Positions 1 through 7,035 of a stretch of DNA of 12,124 nucleotides are shown here, in pieces. Position 1 is the first letter of the stretch, and every line of letters starts with the position of its first letter. Both the position numbers and the translations under genes were made by a program. This DNA is from Comamonadaceae bacterium (GTDB lineage Bacteria; Pseudomonadota; Gammaproteobacteria; Burkholderiales; Burkholderiaceae). The DNA is taken from assembly GCA_947377705.1 (NCBI GenBank), contig CANCGU010000059.1, positions 1 to 12,124 on the forward strand, written 5' to 3'. Under the pieces are notes generated by a model. It had not been told where the DNA came from. It was given only the letters and a program-made list of their open reading frames with translations, and did not search any database.

Positions 1-465
1 CTTGCCGTAGCCAGGAAACTTGCGCACGGCGTAGTTCACATCGCCATTGCTGGCTTGGTAGGCCAAACCTTTGTCCCGCAAAGTGCCAATCATGGTCAAC
101 ATTTGCGGCACGTAGTCCATGGCACGGGGCTCATGCGTGGGGCGTTCAATGCCCAAAGCGTCGGCGTCTTGGTGCAAGGCGTCAATCATGCGATCGGTCA
201 GGCCGCGCACGGTTTCGCCGTTTTCCAACGAGCGCTTGATGATTTTGTCGTCAATGTCGGTGATGTTGCGGACATAGGTCACGCGATAGCCGCTGGCCCT
301 GAGCCAACGCTGCACCACATCAAACGCCACCATCGAACGGGCGTGACCCAAATGGCACAGGTCGTACACCGTCATGCCGCAGACATACATGCGGACATGT
401 CCAGGTTCTAAGGGCGAAAAGTTCTCCAGCGCACGCGTGAGCGTGTTGTGAATGCGAAGCGTCAT
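1..465 (-). CDS. cysS: Cysteinyl-tRNA synthetase, N-terminal part (runs off the left edge)
   Basis: The reverse-strand frame opens at an ATG (465-463) and stays open to the window edge, giving the first 155 residues. The enzyme charges tRNA-Cys with cysteine in the cytoplasm. The translation begins [20 protein letters not shown] and then shows YVCGMTVYD with Cys29, the expected first zinc ligand. The class I HIGH-type signature follows as HLGH (38-41). Next come [12 protein letters not shown] and a later [14 protein letters not shown] segment, all characteristic of the N-terminal catalytic half of CysS. The C-terminal half, including KMSKS, lies outside the window. The gene is divergent from the TPR gene, with about 100 bp between the two starts. 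Identification is secure; the exact start is the only plausible one seen. Confidence 0.96.
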   Translation of the reverse strand, partial: MTLRIHNTLTRALENFSPLEPGHVRMYVCGMTVYDLCHLGHARSMVAFDVVQRWLRASGYRVTYVRNITDIDDKIIKRSLENGETVRGLTDRMIDALHQDADALGIERPTHEPRAMDYVPQMLTMIGTLRDKGLAYQASNGDVNYAVRKFPGYGK

Positions 466-540
466 GAGTGAATGGTCAGAGACCGCAATAAAGGGTCGGT
501 AATGAGGTGAAAGCCAAAGTGTCGTTCAGACCCTCTGTTT

Positions 541-560
541 TACAATGCCTCCAGTATACA
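541..560 (+). promoter_or_regulatory. Candidate promoter -10 region for the TPR-ppiA-ppiB-lpxH operon
   Basis: TACAAT (541-546) matches the sigma-70 -10 consensus in five of six positions, and a second -10-like TATACA lies at 555-560. Both are just upstream of the ATG at 567. No convincing -35 is visible at 16-18 bp spacing, so this is a weak call. If TACAAT is used, the leader would be only about 14 nt. It would also exclude the longer GTG start at 507, which lies upstream of this -10. Confidence 0.35.
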
Positions 561-566
561 AAGCAC

Positions 567-1217
567 ATGACAAACCCTGACGCCCCCTCCCCAGCCAAGT
601 TTTTGGCTCTGCCCCATGCAAGCGCAACCCTCCTGCGAACGCGCCGGGCAGCCGCATGGGCCTTGGGTTTGACATTGGGTTTGGTCTCGCTGGCAGCGCA
701 TCCCCAAAGCGTTGAAGCCTTGGAATGGCAACCCGGGCAGTCCAGCGTACCGACGGTTATCAGTACGCCACACAACGATGTACGCAAATTGCTACGCCAA
801 GCCAAATACCCACAAGCGTTGTTGTTGGTCAACAAGGGTTTAACCACGAACCCGCGTGACCCCCAAATGCGTTTTTGGCAAGGTTTCATTTTCGAGCAAC
901 TGGGCCAACCCGATATGGCGCTGAAGGTTTATTTAAGCCTCACGCAAGAGTACCCAGAACTTGCGGAGCCCCACAACAATTTAGGTGTGCTCTACGCCGC
1001 CAAGGGCGATTACGCGAATGCCAAGGCATCACTGGATGCCGCCTTGCGTGCCAACCCCAGCTACGCAGCCGCCCACGAAAACATGGGTGACTTGCTGGTC
1101 AATATGGCCCGTCAGTCCTATGCCCGCGCCTTGGCCCTGGAGCCAAAACGGCACGAAATCACTCAGAAAATTGAACGCTTAGCACCCGTTTTAGAAATCA
1201 CCCAAGGCAAACCATGA
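567..1217 (+). CDS. Exported tetratricopeptide repeat (TPR) protein
   Basis: This encodes 216 residues from ATG 567. The frame also permits a GTG start at 507 (236 residues), but that would place the -10-like TACAAT inside the gene and add an odd N-terminus, so I prefer the ATG. Residues about 24-50 (RTRR, then an Ala/Leu/Gly-rich hydrophobic run ending near AAHPQSVEA) look like a signal peptide or N-terminal membrane anchor. Residues about 70-195 form roughly three to four TPR-like helical pairs, for example NNLGVLYAAKGDYANAKASL (138-157) and a degenerate last copy ending ALALEP. TPRs mediate protein-protein contacts; the partner cannot be read from sequence. It overlaps ppiA by the ATGA at 1214-1217, so the two are probably translationally coupled, hinting at an envelope folding or assembly role (inference). 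No specific family name is recognised. Confidence 0.85.
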   Translation: MTNPDAPSPAKFLALPHASATLLRTRRAAAWALGLTLGLVSLAAHPQSVEALEWQPGQSSVPTVISTPHNDVRKLLRQAKYPQALLLVNKGLTTNPRDPQMRFWQGFIFEQLGQPDMALKVYLSLTQEYPELAEPHNNLGVLYAAKGDYANAKASLDAALRANPSYAAAHENMGDLLVNMARQSYARALALEPKRHEITQKIERLAPVLEITQGKP

Positions 1218-1816
1218 CATTTCTACACACCACACGCCGAGCTTTCTATGCACTGGCTTTTTTAGGTTTTGCATTCATAGGCTTGAGTCAAACCGCCATC
1301 GCCCAAGACGCGCCCCGCGTGAAATTTGTCACCAACGCGGGCGAGTTCGTGGTTGAGGTCTACCCCGACAAAGCCCCTAAAACTGTGGACAATTTTTTGC
1401 AATATGTGCGCGACAAGCACTACGACGGCACCATTTTTCACCGCGTGATTGGCAACTTCATGGTGCAAGGCGGTGGCTACGACCAACGCTATATCGAGCG
1501 TCGCACACGCCCACCCGTTGAGCATGAAGGCCGTGAAGCCTTAGCCAAAGGCGGTCCACGCAACACAGTGGGCACACTTGCCATGGCGCGCACCAACGTG
1601 CCCAACTCAGCCACGTCACAGTTTTTCATCAATGTGGTGGACAACGGCTTCCTCGATCCCACCCCCCAACAACCCGGCTACACCGTGTTTGGCAAAGTGA
1701 TCTCGGGCATGGAAACCATCACCAAAATCAAAACCGTACCCACCGGATTCGGCGGCCCATTTCCCTCGGATGTGCCACGCACACCCATCGTCATTCAATC
1801 TGCCACCGTGCTTTAA
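1214..1816 (+). CDS. ppiA: Periplasmic peptidyl-prolyl cis-trans isomerase (cyclophilin)
   Basis: This 200-residue cyclophilin catalyses proline cis-trans isomerisation during protein folding. Residues 1-30 form a signal peptide with a hydrophobic core ([12 protein letters not shown]) and a likely cleavage site AIA|QDA, which places the enzyme in the periplasm. The catalytic cyclophilin signature follows: FHR at 75-77 (the catalytic Arg is R77), then FMVQGGG with Q85, LAMART (122-127) and SQFFINV (135-141). The start codon overlaps the TPR stop (ATGA). The N-terminus contains TTRRAF, which resembles a twin-arginine motif, but the consensus is incomplete and a Sec signal is equally plausible. 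A second, leaderless cyclophilin follows 38 nt downstream, giving a periplasmic/cytoplasmic pair. Confidence 0.93.
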   Translation: MTFLHTTRRAFYALAFLGFAFIGLSQTAIAQDAPRVKFVTNAGEFVVEVYPDKAPKTVDNFLQYVRDKHYDGTIFHRVIGNFMVQGGGYDQRYIERRTRPPVEHEGREALAKGGPRNTVGTLAMARTNVPNSATSQFFINVVDNGFLDPTPQQPGYTVFGKVISGMETITKIKTVPTGFGGPFPSDVPRTPIVIQSATVL

Positions 1817-1854
1817 GCACGCGCAGGTCTTTTTCTTCTATCAAGGAACACACC

Positions 1855-2361
1855 ATGAGTAACCCACAAGTCGAACTGCACATCTTGGACCACGGCGTCA
1901 TCACCATCGAACTCGATGCTGAAAAAGCGCCCAAATGCGCGGAGAACTTCCTGCACTACGTCAACAAAGGTCATTACGACAAAACTATTTTTCACCGCGT
2001 GATTCCAGGTTTCATGGTGCAAGGCGGCGGTTTTGAACCCGGCATGACGCAAAAAGACTGCGACGCTCCCATTGAGAACGAAGCCAACAACGGCCTGAAA
2101 AACAACCACTACACGCTGGCGATGGCCCGCACATCCGACCCACACTCGGCCACAGCCCAGTTCTTCATCAACGTGGCGGACAACGACTTTTTGAACCACA
2201 AAGCCCCCAGCATGCAAGGCTGGGGCTACGCCGTATTCGGCAAAGTGGTGAGCGGCAACGATGTGGTGGACAAAATCGCAGCCGTCAAAACAGGTCGCAA
2301 AGGCTTCCATGACGACGTGCCAAAAGAAGACGTGGTGATTGAAAAAGCCGTCGCGCTGTAA
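1855..2361 (+). CDS. ppiB: Cytoplasmic peptidyl-prolyl cis-trans isomerase (cyclophilin B type)
   Basis: A 168-residue cyclophilin without a signal peptide, so cytoplasmic; this is the usual length of the PpiB family. Catalytic and binding motifs are intact: [14 protein letters not shown] (46-59, catalytic R48, Q56), LAMART (88-93), [10 protein letters not shown] (101-110) and WGYAVFGKV (123-131). A good Shine-Dalgarno sequence, AAGGA (1843-1847), precedes the ATG at 8-nt spacing. The 38-nt gap from ppiA contains a short perfect palindrome around the ppiA stop but no terminator-like T run right after it, so co-transcription is likely. lpxH begins 6 nt after the stop. The name follows the E. 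coli paralogue; function is well supported by the active-site residues. Confidence 0.94.
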   Translation: MSNPQVELHILDHGVITIELDAEKAPKCAENFLHYVNKGHYDKTIFHRVIPGFMVQGGGFEPGMTQKDCDAPIENEANNGLKNNHYTLAMARTSDPHSATAQFFINVADNDFLNHKAPSMQGWGYAVFGKVVSGNDVVDKIAAVKTGRKGFHDDVPKEDVVIEKAVAL

Positions 2362-2367
2362 TCACGG

Positions 2368-3189
2368 ATGACGCATCTGCCACCCGCGCTCAGCGAGACA
2401 CCGTGTGTGCGGGCCCAACCCGCGTGGCAGCGCATCGACTTCATCTCAGACCTGCACCTCGATGCAGGCGAACCCGCCACCTTCAAGGCGTGGGCCCTAC
2501 ACATGGCCCACACCCCGGCAGACGCCCTGTTTATCTTGGGCGATTTGTTTGAAGTGTGGGTGGGCGATGACAACCAAGACCCCTTCGCTCTGCAATGCAT
2601 GGCCGTACTCAAGGCCACCGCGCAACGCATCCCTGTGTATTTCATGTGCGGCAATCGCGACTTCTTGGTTGGCGCTGAGCTGCTCACCCTCACGGGCATG
2701 CAAGGCCTGAGCGACCCCACCGTGCTAGACCTTGGGGCTGCTGGCGACACAATGCCGCCCACGCGCCTCTTGCTCAGCCATGGTGACGCACTGTGTTTGG
2801 ACGACCACGACTACTTGGCATTTCGTGCCCAGGTGCGTCAACCGAAATGGCAAACAGCTTTTTTAGCCAAGCCCCTGGCGCAACGCCAAGCTTATGCCCG
2901 CAGCATCCGCACCCAAAGCGAAGCTCGAAAGCAAACACAGGCCGTGTACGCCGATGTGGACACCCAAGCCGCGATCGCTTGGTTGGAGGCAACCCACACA
3001 CAAGTGCTGCTGCATGGCCACACCCACAAACCCGCCCATCACAATTTAGGCCACGGCAAGAGCCGCTGGGTGTTGAGCGATTGGCATGCAGACACCCAGC
3101 CACCTCGCCTTGAGGTGCTCAGCTGGTTGCGTGAACAAAACCACAGCCCCGCGCATGGGCTGTCTCGGTTGCCATTGAGCATGGGCTGA
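2368..3189 (+). CDS. lpxH: UDP-2,3-diacylglucosamine diphosphatase
   Basis: LpxH is a peripheral inner-membrane metallophosphoesterase. It hydrolyses UDP-2,3-diacylglucosamine to lipid X and UMP, the fourth step of lipid A synthesis. All family motifs are present in order: ISDLHLD (26-32, D28 and H30), LGDLFEVWVGDD (57-68), CGNRDFL (94-100), LSHGDALCLDD (136-146) and HGHTHKP (216-222), which supply the two-metal site. At 273 residues it is longer than the usual roughly 240. There are about 20 extra residues before the first motif and an unconserved C-terminal tail of about 50 after the last. A GTG at codon 14 (2407) would give a more typical N-terminus, but ATG 2368 sits 6 nt after ppiB and fits an operon. 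It converges on the DUF349 gene, 16 nt away. Confidence 0.94.
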   Translation: MTHLPPALSETPCVRAQPAWQRIDFISDLHLDAGEPATFKAWALHMAHTPADALFILGDLFEVWVGDDNQDPFALQCMAVLKATAQRIPVYFMCGNRDFLVGAELLTLTGMQGLSDPTVLDLGAAGDTMPPTRLLLSHGDALCLDDHDYLAFRAQVRQPKWQTAFLAKPLAQRQAYARSIRTQSEARKQTQAVYADVDTQAAIAWLEATHTQVLLHGHTHKPAHHNLGHGKSRWVLSDWHADTQPPRLEVLSWLREQNHSPAHGLSRLPLSMG

Positions 3190-3205
3190 AAGCCCACGCG
3201 CAGAG

Positions 3206-5956
3206 TTAGCGCTTCAGCAGCACCTTCAATGCGGCCTGCAAACGGCGCGCAGCCGCTTCGTCATACGCCCCCCCAAAAACTTGGGCGGCATCTGTCGCCC
3301 AAGTCATTTGAGGCGATGGGTCGTTGCGGCGCGTGAGCATTTGTAACTGCAAAGCACGACGTGCATCCATCTGCGCGGCGGGCGTGGGCAAATCAGCCGC
3401 CACTTCCAAACGCAGCAATGGCGTGACCGCCTCGCCCTGCGGCTGAGCAGACAAAGCTTGCGCCCATTGCGTACGTTGTGCAGGCGACAATTTGCTACCA
3501 ATGGCTTGCGCTGCTGGCAATTGCGCCGCATCGCGCTTTTCCCAGGCGTGCATGAGTTGGGTCAGGACTTCGCCATGGGCGTGTGCAGCCAAGCGGCGCA
3601 AGGCGTCTTGCGCAGACTCCAACGCGTGACGCTGGGCGCGGAAAGCCGCGTCGCCCAAACGGGGACCGCGCGGAGCAAAGCCCTCGCGACCACCTTCACG
3701 CGAAGGTTTGCCATCACGGCCAAAACTGGGCTTGTCACCAAACTTGCCGCCAGGTTTGCCATCGCGACCGCGCGCGCCAGGCGCAACTTCAGTGCGTTTT
3801 TGCCCCGGACGATCATCACCACGCACCGCCACCACGGGACGTGGTGCAGCTTTAGGCTTGGCAGGTGGGGCTTCGGCAACGGGCTCGGCAGCCGCTTCGT
3901 CAGCGGTTGCTTCTTCGTTCGATGAAACTTCAGAAGTGGTTTCGCTGGCCGCGTCTGTGGCCGGCGTGTCAGCGGCATCGCTGGGCGCAGCCTCTGCTGT
4001 GGCTTGCTCGTTGGTTGCCTCGGGCGAAGCAACGGGGGCCACCGCCACTGGGGCCGCCGCAACCACGGCTTCGCCACGGGCCATTTGCTCTAGCAGTTGC
4101 ATGGCAGCGCGAATTTGAGCCGCATCACCTTTGGCTGTTGCAGACTCCAGGGCCTTGGCCGCATCCAAAACCGCTTTGTCGTGCGGCGTCAGCGCAGCTT
4201 GCGATTGCTCACGCACCGACGATTTACGTGCAAAGGCTTCGTCAATGGGCTGACGGAAGGCATCCCACAATTTTTGTTCTTGTTTGCGGTCCAACACCAC
4301 CGCATGTGCTTCTTCTTGCCAACGCTGTTGCAAGGCCTTGACGGCGTCCACGCGCAACATGGGGGCGGCCCCCAAGGCTTGGGCTTCGGCAATCAGGGCA
4401 TGACGACGCGCCAAACTGGCTTTTTGCATGACTTCCAGTGGCTCATGCGCCGCATGAATGGCAGCTTTCCACACCGGCTGCAGCTCGGCAAACATTTTTT
4501 CGCTCAGATGGCCGCTTTCGCGCCAGCGCTGGGCGAACTGATGCAACTGGCGCGACACGCCTTTCCAGTCAGGGCCATTGGCGTGCGCAACCGTCCAAGC
4601 TTTGACTTCTTCAATCAAAGCCAAGCGCTGGGCTTTGTGTGCAGTCGTTTGGGCGCGGGCCTCTTTGAGCCAAACGTCCACCACTTCGTGGGCACGGTTA
4701 CACGCCGCATCAAAACGCTTCCACAACGCGGGGTTTGGGGCAGCTTCTTTGTCGATTTTTTTCCATTGTTCACGCAAGTGACGCAAGGTTTCTTGCATCT
4801 TGCGACCGCCCATCGCGGGCACGCGAGCCGTTTCTTCGACGGGGGCGACCACGGGGGCAGGTGCAGCCGTGTCCACAACAGGCGTCTCCTCCACGGCCGA
4901 CACGGCCATGTCTGGCTCTGGCGCTGCGGGGGGTATCACCACATCCTCAGCAACGGCAGGCATCTCGACTGGCGGCGTCTCGACTGGCGGCGTCTCTGTC
5001 GCCTTGGGGGCTTTGGCCTTGACGGGCTTGGCCACCGGCGCTGGCTTGAACAAGGCCTCCGCCTGCATCGCCAGCTCCAAACGCTTTTGGTCCACCACGG
5101 CTTTGTCGACGGTGGGTTTGACTTTGCGGGTGGCATCGACGCCAGCCACGGCGGGGTTGGCCGCTTTGGCGGGTGCTGCGGCTTGTGGCAACACTTCGCC
5201 GCGTGCCACACGAATTTGGTCAGACCATGCAGGGACGGCTGGCAATGCCGCAGAAGCATCGGCCGCAGCCGCTTCGGTCAAAGTCAAAGCTTCGCAAAAA
5301 GCCGTCCAAACGGCTTGCACCTGTTGGGTGCTGGTTTGCAAGGCGGGCGCAAACTTGGCATCCACACTGGGCCATTGGGCATCGGCCGCCAAGGTTTGAG
5401 CTTGCGCGACCCAGCGGTCTAAATCGGCTTGCAGGGCTTCGCGTTGGGCCAGCGCATCTTGCCAAGGCTTGGTCGACAGCACTTCAATGCGCTGGGCCAA
5501 CAGCACGGCGGCTTCGCGTTGCACTTGGGTTTGGTGTTGCAAGTCTTCAATGGCTTTCACGCGCTCAGTCAACGCCGTCTTCAAACCAGCCAAAGGCTCG
5601 CGCGACAAAGGTGCACCGGCTTTGGCCGCGTCGCGCTGCCAACCCATGGCATCGCCCAAGTTGATATGGGGGGCGTCGCGCAGGGCTTCGCCTTTGGCCG
5701 TCCACTCCACAATCAAAGCGTCTTGGTCTTTGCTGCGACGCAGCTCGTCAAGTTTCTCGCGCAGAACTTTGGCAGCCCCCTTGTCGCGATGACTCATTTC
5801 GTCAAAAACGGCTTGGACTTGGGCCAAGGTCGGTTGACCGGCCAACCAATCGCGCAAGCGTGCGGTGCGGTCTGCAGAGGTCGAAACGGTGAAGGCCCCG
5901 CCAGTCAGATGGTCTAGGGCGGCGAGGTCGAGGGGTTTGTTAGAGGAATCAGTCAC
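3206..5956 (-). CDS. DUF349 domain-containing protein with low-complexity linkers
   Basis: A 916-residue cytoplasmic protein (no signal peptide or membrane segment), beginning with GTG at 5956-5954 and ending at TAA 3208-3206. No strong Shine-Dalgarno is seen. From N to C: a helical region (about 1-250); an Ala/Pro/Val/Glu-rich linker (about 255-385); a helical, Trp-rich section (about 388-585) with repeated LREQWK / LHQFAQRWRE / LQQRWQEE patterns typical of DUF349 three-helix units; a second Ala/Glu-rich linker (627-705); a basic Gly/Arg/Lys/Asp segment (711-768, RGRDGKPGGKFGDKP type); and a helical C-terminal domain (770-916). DUF349 has no established biochemical role that I can assign. 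The basic RG/GK segment suggests nucleic-acid binding (inference only). The gene is monocistronic in this view, divergent from the transglycosylase and convergent with lpxH. Confidence 0.85.
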   Translation of the reverse strand: MTDSSNKPLDLAALDHLTGGAFTVSTSADRTARLRDWLAGQPTLAQVQAVFDEMSHRDKGAAKVLREKLDELRRSKDQDALIVEWTAKGEALRDAPHINLGDAMGWQRDAAKAGAPLSREPLAGLKTALTERVKAIEDLQHQTQVQREAAVLLAQRIEVLSTKPWQDALAQREALQADLDRWVAQAQTLAADAQWPSVDAKFAPALQTSTQQVQAVWTAFCEALTLTEAAAADASAALPAVPAWSDQIRVARGEVLPQAAAPAKAANPAVAGVDATRKVKPTVDKAVVDQKRLELAMQAEALFKPAPVAKPVKAKAPKATETPPVETPPVEMPAVAEDVVIPPAAPEPDMAVSAVEETPVVDTAAPAPVVAPVEETARVPAMGGRKMQETLRHLREQWKKIDKEAAPNPALWKRFDAACNRAHEVVDVWLKEARAQTTAHKAQRLALIEEVKAWTVAHANGPDWKGVSRQLHQFAQRWRESGHLSEKMFAELQPVWKAAIHAAHEPLEVMQKASLARRHALIAEAQALGAAPMLRVDAVKALQQRWQEEAHAVVLDRKQEQKLWDAFRQPIDEAFARKSSVREQSQAALTPHDKAVLDAAKALESATAKGDAAQIRAAMQLLEQMARGEAVVAAAPVAVAPVASPEATNEQATAEAAPSDAADTPATDAASETTSEVSSNEEATADEAAAEPVAEAPPAKPKAAPRPVVAVRGDDRPGQKRTEVAPGARGRDGKPGGKFGDKPSFGRDGKPSREGGREGFAPRGPRLGDAAFRAQRHALESAQDALRRLAAHAHGEVLTQLMHAWEKRDAAQLPAAQAIGSKLSPAQRTQWAQALSAQPQGEAVTPLLRLEVAADLPTPAAQMDARRALQLQMLTRRNDPSPQMTWATDAAQVFGGAYDEAAARRLQAALKVLLKR
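4963..4992. repeat. 15-bp perfect tandem duplication inside the DUF349 gene
   Basis: The 15-mer TCTCGACTGGCGGCG occurs twice head to tail (4963-4977 and 4978-4992), followed by a partial third start. On the coding strand it yields the duplicated PPVET peptide unit around residues 323-332 in the first acidic/proline-rich linker. In-frame slippage in a disordered linker is the simplest explanation. Confidence 0.9.
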
Positions 5957-6033
5957 AAGTAGGGCTCACAGTAAATCAGGCGTGATTGTCGCCGAGGCTT
6001 TAAAATTTTCGCTTACTCCCTATTTATAAATTT
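5957..6033. promoter_or_regulatory. Divergent AT-rich intergenic region (DUF349 gene / transglycosylase)
   Basis: The 77 bp between two divergent starts include a marked AT-rich block (about 5999-6033) unlike the surrounding DNA. TATAAA at 6025-6030 and TATTTA at 6021-6026 are -10-like for the rightward gene. They lie so close to ATG 6034 that the mRNA would be nearly leaderless or would start at the in-frame ATG 6046. No clear -35 is visible in either direction. The region must hold promoters for both genes, but the exact elements are not resolved. Confidence 0.4.
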
Positions 6034-6876
6034 ATGTCTATTCCTATGTTCGCCAAAATACAGCAAGGTCTACGAACCTTTGCTACAGATGTGGCGCAAG
6101 GTTTTTTTGCTATTTCTCACAACGGATTGGCCGTGGTGGGCTTGTCTATTTTCTTTTTTGTTGTGGCGTTGAGCGTGCGCCCTGACTTACGCGTGGTGAC
6201 CGAGGCCAAAATCATCAGCTGGCTGCAAGAACGCCAATACGACGAGCTGGGCATTGCCACCGATGCCGAGGCGGTGGATCGCGCAACCGCCACAGACCCC
6301 CGAGACCTCCCCAAGCAACAAGCCAACTTGGCCTACTGGCTGAGTAAAAAGTACCGCGTGGCACCTGAGCCTTTGAGTGCTTTGGTGGCGGAAGCCTATG
6401 ACTTAGGCCCTGACAACCAAATCGAGCCCACCCTCATCTTGGCCGTCATGGCTGTCGAATCAGGGTTCAACCCTTTTGCCCAAAGCAATGTGGGGGCCCA
6501 AGGCCTGATGCAAGTGATGACCAAAGTCCACGAGCAGAAATACCAAGGCTTTGGCGGCTCTTTGGCCGCTTTTGACCCCGTAGCCAACGTGCGCGTGGGT
6601 GTGAATGTGCTGAAAGAATGCATCAACCGCGCAGGCAGCCTAGAAGGCGGCCTCAAACTTTATGTGGGTGCAGGCAATATGAAAGATGACCAAGGCTATG
6701 CCGGCAAAGTCATGGCTGAAAACACCCGTTTGCTACAAGTCGCCAAAGGCGTGAAAGTCCCGATCGCCCCACCGCCGTCCTCGGCAGCTGAGGCCGCCAC
6801 TGCGCGCCTAGAAAGCCTATGGGAAAAAGCCCAGCGCTTAACCCCCTTCGGCAAAGACGACGAGGATCCACGGTAA
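6034..6876 (+). CDS. Membrane-anchored lytic transglycosylase (SLT domain)
   Basis: A 280-residue protein predicted to cleave the MurNAc-GlcNAc glycosidic bond of peptidoglycan. An N-terminal cytoplasmic stretch of about 30 residues is followed by one hydrophobic segment (about 31-48, VVGLSIFFFVVALSV), which would anchor it in the inner membrane with the catalytic domain in the periplasm. The SLT-type catalytic core is recognisable: AVESGFNPFAQ (140-150, catalytic Glu142), then NVGAQGLMQVM (152-162), DPVANVRVGVNVL and a LKLYVGAGN region before YAGKV. The C-terminus (about 245-280) is Pro/Ala-rich and charged. Alternative start: the in-frame ATG at 6046. No Shine-Dalgarno is visible, because the upstream bases are AT-rich. 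It lies just upstream of the glyA leader in the same orientation, with no obvious terminator between them. Confidence 0.88.
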   Translation: MSIPMFAKIQQGLRTFATDVAQGFFAISHNGLAVVGLSIFFFVVALSVRPDLRVVTEAKIISWLQERQYDELGIATDAEAVDRATATDPRDLPKQQANLAYWLSKKYRVAPEPLSALVAEAYDLGPDNQIEPTLILAVMAVESGFNPFAQSNVGAQGLMQVMTKVHEQKYQGFGGSLAAFDPVANVRVGVNVLKECINRAGSLEGGLKLYVGAGNMKDDQGYAGKVMAENTRLLQVAKGVKVPIAPPPSSAAEAATARLESLWEKAQRLTPFGKDDEDPR

Positions 6877-6879
6877 ACT
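6874..6879 (+). promoter_or_regulatory. Possible -10 element for the glyA leader transcript
   Basis: TAAACT overlaps the transglycosylase stop codon and lies about 8 nt before the first paired base of the glyA riboswitch. A start site near 6885 would begin the transcript just before P1. No good -35 is seen at 17 bp. This rests on position and a partial -10 match only. Confidence 0.25.
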
Positions 6880-6886
6880 CTGTGCC

Positions 6887-7002
6887 GTGCGCAACTGGCG
6901 ATAGGCGTGTGAGGCATCTGCCCCAACCGCTGACGTGGATGTATGACCACTGGGAAGCGCGCAGCCTCTGTCTATAGAGGTGTTTTGCCGTTCGCCTGGG
7001 CA
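6887..7002 (+). ncRNA. ZTP riboswitch (pfl motif) in the glyA leader
   Basis: The glyA leader carries the hallmarks of the ZTP/ZMP-sensing pfl riboswitch. P1 is GTGCGC (6887-6892) with GCGCGC (6957-6962), including one G-U pair. The conserved ACTGGCG follows (6894-6900). A GTGG/CCAC helix (6935-6938 with 6947-6950) leads into the conserved CTGGGAAGCG (6950-6959). The 3' domain is GCCG...CGCCTGGGCA (6987-7002): TGCC (6986-6989) pairs with GGCA (6999-7002) as P3, and its loop CGCC (6993-6996) can pair with GGCG (6897-6900) as the known pseudoknot. A linker hairpin CCTCT/AGAGG (6965-6969/6976-6980) separates the halves. Known biology: ZTP accumulates when 10-formyl-tetrahydrofolate is short, and these riboswitches control one-carbon genes such as glyA. 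Recognised from memory of the consensus, without a covariance search. Confidence 0.82.
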
Positions 7003-7021
7003 GCCACAACACCACCTTTTT
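6979..7021 (+). terminator. Possible intrinsic terminator forming the riboswitch expression platform
   Basis: GGTGTT (6979-6984) can pair with AACACC (7008-7013) around P3, followed two to three nt later by CCTTTTT (7015-7021), just ahead of the glyA ribosome-binding site. Its 5' strand shares G6979-G6980 with the linker hairpin CCTCT/AGAGG, so the two compete. This suggests control by termination versus read-through. The outer stem is only 6 bp and the U tract 5 nt, so translational control is also possible. Confidence 0.4.
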
Positions 7022-7035
7022 CTAGGACTGCCAGT

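Noticed and set aside
507..566. GTG start giving a longer TPR protein
   Set aside because: It would put a -10-like TACAAT inside the gene and extend the N-terminus before the signal-like segment without support.
1808..1820. Palindrome GTGCTTTAAGCAC around the ppiA stop
   Set aside because: Very short, with a one-base centre and no adjacent T run; most likely chance at a stop codon.
3182..3196. TGGGCT-GAA-AGCCCA hairpin at the end of lpxH as a terminator
   Set aside because: The stem is perfect but only 6 bp with a 3-nt loop, and no T tract follows on the plus strand; it may slow polymerase between the convergent genes, but I would not call it a terminator.
4097..5422. 441-codon open frame antisense to the DUF349 gene
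   Set aside because: Long antisense frames are common opposite GC-rich, Ala-rich genes; the translation is His/Arg/Gly-rich with no domain, while the opposite strand gives a coherent DUF349 protein.
6943..7035. N-terminal extension of glyA from ATG 6943
   Set aside because: These codons lie in the riboswitch and its platform, and the extra 31 residues do not match the GlyA family; ATG 7036 has a Shine-Dalgarno and gives the family length.
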